64,000 nt of DNA, taken from contig NC_088797.1 of assembly GCF_011386835.1 (NCBI RefSeq), positions 62,955,587 through 63,019,586 on the forward strand, read 5' to 3'. Shown piece after piece: positions 57,163 through 64,000 of the stretch. Made by a program: the position numbers and the translations under genes. The notes below the pieces were generated by a model. The model was not told where the DNA came from and did not search any database. It was given only the letters and a program-made list of their open reading frames with translations. Numbering within the stretch: position 1 is the first letter of the stretch; each line of letters opens with the position of its first letter. The DNA is from Chrysemys picta bellii. Lineage: Eukaryota; Chordata; Testudines; Emydidae.

Positions 57163-57461
57163 GGCCAGGTCTACACTACAAAGTATTTTCATCATAGCTA
57201 CCTTGGTCAGGGGTGTGAAAAAATCACCCACCCCTAGCCATTATATCTATGCCATCAAAAAACCCCATATAGACACAGCTGTGCCAACAGAAGAGGGCTA
57301 ATGTCAGCATAGCTAATGTCATAAGAATGGTGTTATTATGCTGGGCAAACGGCTCCTGTTGCCATAAGCTGTGTCTACACTAGAGGGCTCTGCCAGTACA
57401 GCTTAGTACAGATAGTATAGATGATAGCTGTACTGGCAAAGAATTTGTTGTAGACAAGGCC
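57163..57461. mobile_element. MITE with GGCCAGGTCTACAC ends and TGA flanks
   Basis: The ends GGCCAGGTCTACACTACAA and TTGTAGACAAGGCC are imperfect inverted repeats. TGA flanks both sides (57160-57162 and 57462-57464). An internal GTGTCTACACTAGAGG at about 57372 suggests a second, tandem end. Confidence 0.65.
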
Positions 57462-57654
57462 TGAGACTCTAGCTGCATCAGATCTTGAAACACTTTCGTA
57501 GAGCTGCCTGGAAAGCAGGAATTTTTCCCATGGGGATTTTTGAATCCCCTTTCAAGATTTTCTGATTGTGAGTTTCCAAGTCTTACACAGGAGAATTTGA
57601 AAAAGTAAGAAAGAGGAATCAAACCTACATTTTCTTACTGCTTTGCAACCTTAA

Positions 57655-57830
57655 CCAGTTGGAAATCAGTCAGAAAGTGGAAGAAAATGGGTTGCCCACA
57701 CTTTCTCACACTGTGGAGTTGTCCTGCTGGAATTCCAATTTTCCCACGGGAAACTGTGTTTTTGATGAAACCATATTTTCCATCAGAAACATTTTCTGCA
57801 CAGAAAATTCTGACCAGTACTCCAAATTGG
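57655..57830. repeat. AT-rich dispersed repeat copy
   Basis: GGAAAATTGGAATTCC-type segments around 57730-57740 (inverse), AACATTTTCTGCACAGAAAA and ATTCTGACCAGTA at the right side, similar to the other AT-rich copies. Confidence 0.35.
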
Positions 57831-57898
57831 GGCTAGGTAGTAGATGACTAAAGAGACCAAGTGAGCTAATGCTAATGGAATCAGACTAAATGCTCTAA

Positions 57899-58172
57899 GG
57901 GTATGTCTACACAGCAAAGAAAAACCCGTGGCTGACCCGGCACATGAACTCACACTCACGGGACTTTGGCAGCGGGACTGTTTCATTTCTGTGTAGATTT
58001 CTGCGCTCGGGTTGGAGCGCGAGCTCTGGGAACCTCCCACCGCTGCAGGGTCCTAGTGTCCTGTCTCCAGCCCGAGCCTGGAAGTCCACACTAACAGCCC
58101 CTCAACCCGAGCCCCACGAGCCCGAGTCAGCTGCCATTGACCCGGGTTTTTCTTTGGTGTGTAGACATACCA
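57899..58172. mobile_element. PIF/Harbinger-like MITE, 274 bp
   Basis: The ends GGGTATGTCTACACAGC and GTGTGTAGACATACCA are inverted repeats, flanked by TAA on both sides (57896-57898 and 58173-58175), the 3-bp TSD usual for PIF/Harbinger. The arms extend inward (AAAGAAAAACCCG against CGGGTTTTTCTTT). Confidence 0.88.
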
Positions 58173-58619
58173 TAAAGGGCCACATTTTCAAAAGAGCCTC
58201 AACTCTGCCGCTTCTATGTCTGCACCTGCAATTTTGCACAAGCAACTATTTATGGCTGTGATTTTGCACATGCAGTCACATATGCAAATGACAGAATGCA
58301 GGAAAGAGATTTACAAAGCTGCCTAAGGGTAGGAATTAATAGAAACTGGGCACCTAAATCCCCTAGGTATCTTTGGAAATCCCACCCAAGAGGTCTAGCT
58401 AGCTGGTATAAAGGAGCAATTAGTAGTTAGAAGCCTCACTTTGAATATTTGCACCTACCTTCAAGTGACTGTGCCTGCAAAAGTTGCAGCCAGCAGGAAC
58501 TGTGAGAGTGCAGCTGCAGGAGCAATCTTAGAGGATATCTTTGGAAATGGCTCTCTCTAGGCCTGTTCCCACTGCTAACCTTGATGATTCTAGGACACTT
58601 TACTACAGAAGAAGAGCTA

Positions 58620-58735
58620 TGTGATTAGAAAGCTTGTCTCTCTCCAACAGAAGCTGGTCCAATAAAAGATATTACCTCACCCACCTTGTCTCTTTCATAC
58701 CTTGGGACTAACATGGCTACAACTACACTGCATAC
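58620..58735 (+). repeat. Dispersed repeat, family not assigned
   Basis: AAAGCTTGTCTCTCTCCAAC, GGTCCAATAAAAGATATTAC and GGGACTAACATGGCTACAAC, a high-copy phrase in sauropsid genomes as I recall; a short related piece lies at 4985-5045. I cannot place it in a class from this copy. Confidence 0.55.
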
Positions 58736-61734
58736 ACCAATCACATACTGTTTTTTCCATAGGACCCCTGCCTCATTCAGTGCACAGGATGGATGGCGCT
58801 CACTTACTGAGCAGCTATTCAACATTTTGTTTTATTCTTATTGTTCAGTGTATGATTCTAGACCATAATTACTGCTCACTATTCAAACCCTGCTCTGAAG
58901 ACAGATTTATTAATTTCTGCATGAGAAAGTCTACTTAGTAGGAAGACATTTTACATTAGAAATTGATTGTCTGCCCATTTGGGGCCTCTATCATTGACCT
59001 GCTGAGTGTGAGGCTGCAGTGGTGGATTATTCAGCTATAAAATATGTATAAAGATGCTGGTGCAAAAGGTCAACCAAACGAGACCAGAGCTTGAGAACTG
59101 CTGTAGGATACTATGTTAACTCAGCTACCCTATGAAAGTGCAGAACTAGGGCTGACTTGCAAGCTATTCTTCCAGAGCAGACTCTACTATACAACTAGCT
59201 TGGACTGTGAGGAATAATTCCGTAAAACCTCTAAACAAGGAAAAACGCTTCCAGCTTTTTCAAAGGTTCAGTGTTTTTCTTGGTTCGTTTCCTGGCTCAA
59301 GCTGTTAGCGTTTTCATAATCCCCAGGAGCTATCTTCCTGCAGGCCAGATAACGAACAGGCCTCTGTGCACTATGAAAGATGATGATTGTGTGAAATGCT
59401 TTAGCACCCCTACAATTTACAGAGCTGCACTGTTACATATATGGATTTCAGAACTCAAAAGATCAATCATTTACTTCATCTTCTGGCTCTCCTGAGGAGA
59501 TCCACGCTTTGCTGGCAGCCTCTCTGTTCCATACAAATGCTACCTTTAGGTTTCCTAAGTATAATGCCTCGTTTTAAGGTGTAAGGTTTTGAATGCTGAG
59601 CTTTATAACTCTGTCTCACAGCATGGACCTCTGCAGCGGAGAGAGCTACAGTTCTCATCTGTTCCAAATGGCAGAATATTTGTCCCTGGATTGCCGTTGC
59701 TGTTACTTGGTTTGCTGCTCATTGAAAGAGACCGGAACAACCCTTGCCCAGCCAGTATTTATGGAGCATGTCACACAAGCCAAGGATTTCAGACAAACGA
59801 CGCCCAGAAAATTCAGGGCCAGGCTCTGGAGCAGAAGAAATGGGGGGCTGTCAGGAAGCCAGTCACAGGCAAGCTCTGCCTGGTCTCGGCCCCACGTGTA
59901 GGTGAAAGCAGCCTGACATTCACTTGTTACCCCACTTGAAAATTGAACATATCCAGAATAAGATGCAGACAGGAACAGCTGGCCTAAGGGGTTCATGGGG
60001 CTGATCCCCTTCCCCCATCTCCCTGAAACATCCCAGCTGTGTAGCGGGCTGATCTACTGCAGGGTGCACTACCACCTGCTGCCCCAGGGCAGGAGTGGGA
60101 GCAATCAGACTGCAGCAGAGAGAGGAGGCACAGGGCAGTGAATGCCACTCTAAGGTCTGATTCAGGGCACGGGGCACTCTGTTCCCGTAAGCCCTCCCAG
60201 CCACCTCTGCTTCTGCTTCAGATCTAGCACCCAGGCATGGAGAGGCTCTGCAAGAGGGAGGAGTGTGTGCAAAGTGGGGTGTCCTGGGCAGCTGGTTGGA
60301 TCCGGGTGCAGAGCTGGGCCAACCTGCAGCTCCACCAGTGCTTTTTGGCCCAGCTATTGCTGGAGGCAAAAAGCAGTTCCCCCAGAACCTCAGGGTGACA
60401 TGCCCTAGCCTGTATGCAGGGGCCATCGACTGGAGTCACAACCCGGGATTGACCGTTCCAGGTCGGAGTCAGATCCCACGTGGGATGCAGCTCACAGAAA
60501 GAACCAGTCGGAGCTGATCAATCCCACCATGGCGGCTAGTTGGTGAGGGTTCCCTCCCCAGTCATCGTGGCCCTGTCTTGGGACCAATGATTCCCACCAG
60601 CTGCTTCAAGGATAACATCATCCAATCCAGACCGAGCCTACTCCTTGGCTTAAAGTCAATGCTCATGCAGAGACCTCAGGTGGAGAGTCAGGGGCTGCCT
60701 GCAGGCTCCCCAGGAGAGGGGGCCTGTTCTGGAGGGGGATCCAGTATGCCGTGACTGCAGAGGGAGGTACAAAAAGGGCTGGTAGTTGGGACACCAGCTC
60801 CCATGGAAATCAAATGCTGCCTTGTCATAGATCCTTCCCCCGACAAGAGCTTGGAATGGAGGAGTGAGCACTAGAACTAGAGATTTGCAGAAATCAGGGC
60901 AGATTGGCAGACAACTTGTGAACAGAAAATTGGCTTGAATTTATAATCAATATTGGGCCTGACTCATCTCTGTGTTACTCACTAAATTTCAGTGCAGTTG
61001 CATAGGTGTAAAACTGAAGTAACACACAGTGGTGAATCACAATGAATAATTTAGCCCCCCCTAAGCTATTCTCATTGTCTGTCTATTGCCACCCCCACAC
61101 ACAATCAGCAGAATTTCTATGCCATGATAACAGTTGCTTTAAATAGCTTAATATAGCCTTAAAATTACTAAAAAGTTGGAAAACTGGACTAACCCGACAG
61201 TTTGGATTTCTTCATGTAACTTTGTTATTGTGATTGCATTTACATACACATTTGAGTCAAACATGTTAGTCTAAGTGTCTTAACTAGTCAATAGCTGAGG
61301 GAAGGGTATTGTGCAAATCATGAAGGAATCTTGCCAATATGTGCAAGAATGTGGCCTATATCTTCTAACCAGGCACAGCAACAAAGGGGAGAATCATGGA
61401 AGTCCCACTTAGAGTCATTTGTCATACCTGTGATCACTCTACGTCTGAAGTGATTGATCTTTGTCCACAGATAGCGTGCAAGGTCAAAACCTGGGGGGCT
61501 GGACTAGCGGGTCTGTCATGAGATAGGCATTGGCTATGGTTGAAGCTTGTTCTTGCCACCTAGTATGGCATCTGGAGGTGACTTGAAAACTCTTTACAGG
61601 AATTATTCAAATGGAGTGTCTTGCGCTAAGATGGTAGAGCAGTGGATTAGACACATCTATAAACTAGGGTAGATGTGGCATGTCCTGTACCTTAAGGAAC
61701 AGATTCTGCAAAGTTACTTGTCACCTGATGTGAG
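58736..61734. other. Unassigned intergenic sequence
   Basis: No gene supported. Frames of about 100-170 codons near 59600-60430 overlap on opposite strands and show no known domain. Confidence 0.5.
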
Positions 61735-62582
61735 AAGGGGCAATGTTGGACAGGACTAGCAGCCAGGCCAGGTTTATCGGTCTCATGGTAACCAAAATGG
61801 CTAAGGCACAAAATGAGTTACATCTAGCAAAGGACACAAAAGACAATAAGATATTCTTTAAATACATTTGAAGCAAGAGAAAGATGAAGAAACATGTAGG
61901 ACCTCTACTTATCAGGAAAGGAGAGCTAATAATGGATGACATCAAGAAGGCTCAGGTGTTTAATGCCTATTTTGCTTCAATCTTCATTTAAAAATTGTGA
62001 CCAGATACTCAACACAATTAATATTAACAACAAGGGGGAAGGAATGCAAGCCAAAACGGGGAAAGAAGAGGCTAAAGAACTTTTAGGTAAGTTAGATGTA
62101 TTCACGTCAGCAGAGCCTGATGAAATTCATCCTGAGGTACTTAAAGAAGTAGCTGGTGTAATCTCAGAACCATTAGCAATTATCGTTGAGAACTCAAGGA
62201 AGATGAGTGAGGGCCCAGAGGACTGGAGAAGGACAAGCATAGTACTTACCTTTAAAGGGGGGAACAAAGAGGACCCAGTGAATTATAGGCCAGTCAGCCT
62301 AACTTTGATATCTGGAAAGATACTGGAACAAATTATTAAACAATTAGTTTTCAAGCACCTAGATGGTGATGATAAGGTGTTAAATAATAGCCAATATGGA
62401 TTTGTCAAGAACCAATCATGTCAAACCAACTTATTTTCCTTCTTTGACAGGTTTACTGGCCTAGTGGATAGGTGAGAAGTAGTAGATGTGATCTATCTGA
62501 TTTTTAGTGAGGCATTTGACCACAGTCCCACATGATATTCTCATAAGCAAAGTAAGGAATTGTGATCTAATTACTATAAGGT
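61735..62582 (+). mobile_element. CR1 LINE internal fragment
   Basis: The first part encodes MAKAQNELHLAKDTKDNK and VFNAYFASIF. The second (61936-62475) encodes [50 protein letters not shown] and QYGFVKNQSCQTNL, the reverse transcriptase N-terminal blocks. It is broken by stops and truncated before the FADD box. Confidence 0.9.
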
Positions 62583-64000
62583 GAGTGCAATTGGTGATTC
62601 ATTATTCTGTCAGCAACTCTTGTCAGGCCTGGCACGCAATCTATACTTAACACGTTGTTGTCATGATATATATACACCGAAAGATGGCCTGTAATATATC
62701 ACTGGAAAACTAATAGCTCACTGATCATTAATATTCTTGTGTGGGATGTGTACAAAGTTGTGGATATGTGCTGGAGGCCTCAGGGTCCTGCCACACCTGT
62801 CCCATGAAAAGAGTAGTAGAAGAGTCCTCCAAGCTTCATAGAAAGTCTGCGCGGGAAGCGGACAATCAGAGGCTGCAGGGAGCAGCCAATCTGGGCCCAG
62901 GAGGGCCATATAAAAGGAGCTGCTGAGCCAGAGTCAGGCAGTTGCTGCTTGGAGCCTGAGGAGCCAAGAAGGTGCTCCTAGTGGGCTGAAGGACTTCAAC
63001 ACCACTGAGCACCAGCTCAGTGCTGGAAGGGACTGGGGGAGTGAGAGAGCTCCTGGCTTTCTGCTGGGCCTGAATGTAGAACCGCCCTGAGGTAAGGATG
63101 AAGCATTGCTGAAGGCTGGAGCCACAGGGAAGTGGCCAGGGAACTGAAAGCAGTTGAGTTAAAGGGACATGGTGGCATGTGGCTGCTATTCTTAGGATCC
63201 CTGCACTGGTGGAGTAGTGGGTGGGTCCAGGTTCCTCTCATAAGCCACTGGGAAAGTGGCCTACAATTGGCCAGTGATAAACCCCCAAAGGTGATCTGAA
63301 CTGTTAAGAGGCCCAGGTGGAGAGCTGGGGCCAGAACAGGCCAGAGTGGGCGAAAAGTCTCCAGGGAAGAAGCCCTGGGAGCACGGCACCCTACCAGGGC
63401 CAGCAGTGCTTAAAGACTTTGTTGAACTAATACCCCAGAAGGGGTCTGTTTGAGTTGTGTTCTATACAGATTGTGTGTGACTCGGCCAGAGGGCTGATAC
63501 ATGAGAAACTGCCAGAAGGGTTCACCACAGACTGAAAGAGGTGCAGACACACACCCGAATAAGGGGGCACTTGCAAGAGGTGAGTGCCACCTCGTTACAA
63601 TGCCCCTGGACAAGAGAATGTGTATTTGCTTGTCTGACCATCCTGGTCATCAGGCAGAGACCATGAAGGTGGTATTTACATAAAACGTTAACAAAGCCAT
63701 CAAGCTAACTGGGGAGGAGGTAATCACTCAGCTGTTACTAGTGGGGGAGGAACTAATGTGAAGTCTTCACCAGACCACATGGCATCTCTTCCTAGCAGGA
63801 GAAAAGGAACTTTATTTGAGGATACATTTCAAAGGTTTACTGGCCTATAAAGCCCGGGGGTCTGAACCGCAGAGAATAAGCAATTGAATCAACTGATTAT
63901 ATACAATAAACTGTAGTAAAGTGTCTCAAGTAACATCTTTTTCTGAAAGCTGGTGACACACTGGTGATTAATATCTGTGAAATATCAATTTTTAATACTT
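62583..64000. other. Unassigned sequence with LTR-like promoter
   Basis: Apart from the CCAAT/TATA pair, no coding potential. AATAAA occurs at 63905-63910. Confidence 0.4.
62880..62920 (+). promoter_or_regulatory. CCAAT and TATA box pair, possible LTR promoter
   Basis: AGCCAAT at 62884-62890 and TATAAAAGG at 62909-62917. Sequence around it (62600-63640) has no coding potential and lies next to a LINE fragment. AATAAA occurs far downstream at 63905. An LTR would explain the pair, but I could not find TG...CA ends or a TSD. Confidence 0.35.

Noticed and set aside
59589..60426. Frames of 100-170 codons on both strands
   Set aside because: Mutually overlapping, no domain, no splice logic.
62600..64000. 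Complete LTR retroelement
   Set aside because: No paired LTR, no TG...CA ends with TSD and no gag/pol coding seen; only the promoter-like boxes are reported.

Overview
This window is vertebrate nuclear DNA, most probably from a turtle (a cryptodire is my best guess). The reasons are many CR1 LINE fragments on both strands, a tRNA-derived SINE with a CR1-like tail of the turtle type, a dense load of hAT and PIF/Harbinger-like non-autonomous transposons with readable target-site duplications (TSDs), and one split host gene with kilobase introns. There are no bacterial operons, rRNA or tRNA genes, and no CRISPR.

Host gene. One gene can be supported: CALY, the neuron-specific vesicular protein calcyon of the NSG1/NSG2/CALY family, on the + strand. 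Four coding exons (27624-27761, 36181-36300, 43750-43863, 50231-50434) are all joined at phase 0 by GT-AG introns of about 8.4, 7.4 and 6.4 kb. They give 191 residues with one transmembrane segment. A 3' UTR of about 1.05 kb ends at an AATAAA at 51480 followed by a GT-rich stretch. The 5' non-coding exon and promoter could not be fixed.

Upstream, 1-27 kb. This is repeat-rich intergenic or upstream sequence: hAT elements with GC-rich interiors (305-938 and 12276-12833), a composite hAT nest (9760-11324), a decayed pseudogene of an uncharacterised transposon-associated family (12960-13780, minus), a 40-bp minisatellite (16642-17483), and a CR1 copy that received a solo LTR and a pogo/Tigger-like MITE (about 19555-22358).

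Gene body, 27-51 kb. The introns hold a 123/124-identical direct duplication (27979/28698), a 1.25-kb hAT element whose GC-rich tandem interior makes 340-430-codon sham ORFs (29203-30456), the least decayed CR1 copy (39098-41721, minus), and several small hAT elements.

Downstream, 51-64 kb. This is intergenic: a CR1 with a nested hAT, another hAT with a minisatellite interior (55280-56345), the SINE, two Harbinger-like MITEs, a CR1 reverse-transcriptase fragment, and a possible LTR-type promoter near 62.9 kb.

I saw no undescribed biological system. The points that most deserve checking are the near-identical duplication in CALY intron 1, the way hAT non-autonomous elements have filled their interiors with GC-rich minisatellites or long hairpins, and the pseudogene at 13 kb. 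All identities come from reading the sequence; no database search was run.
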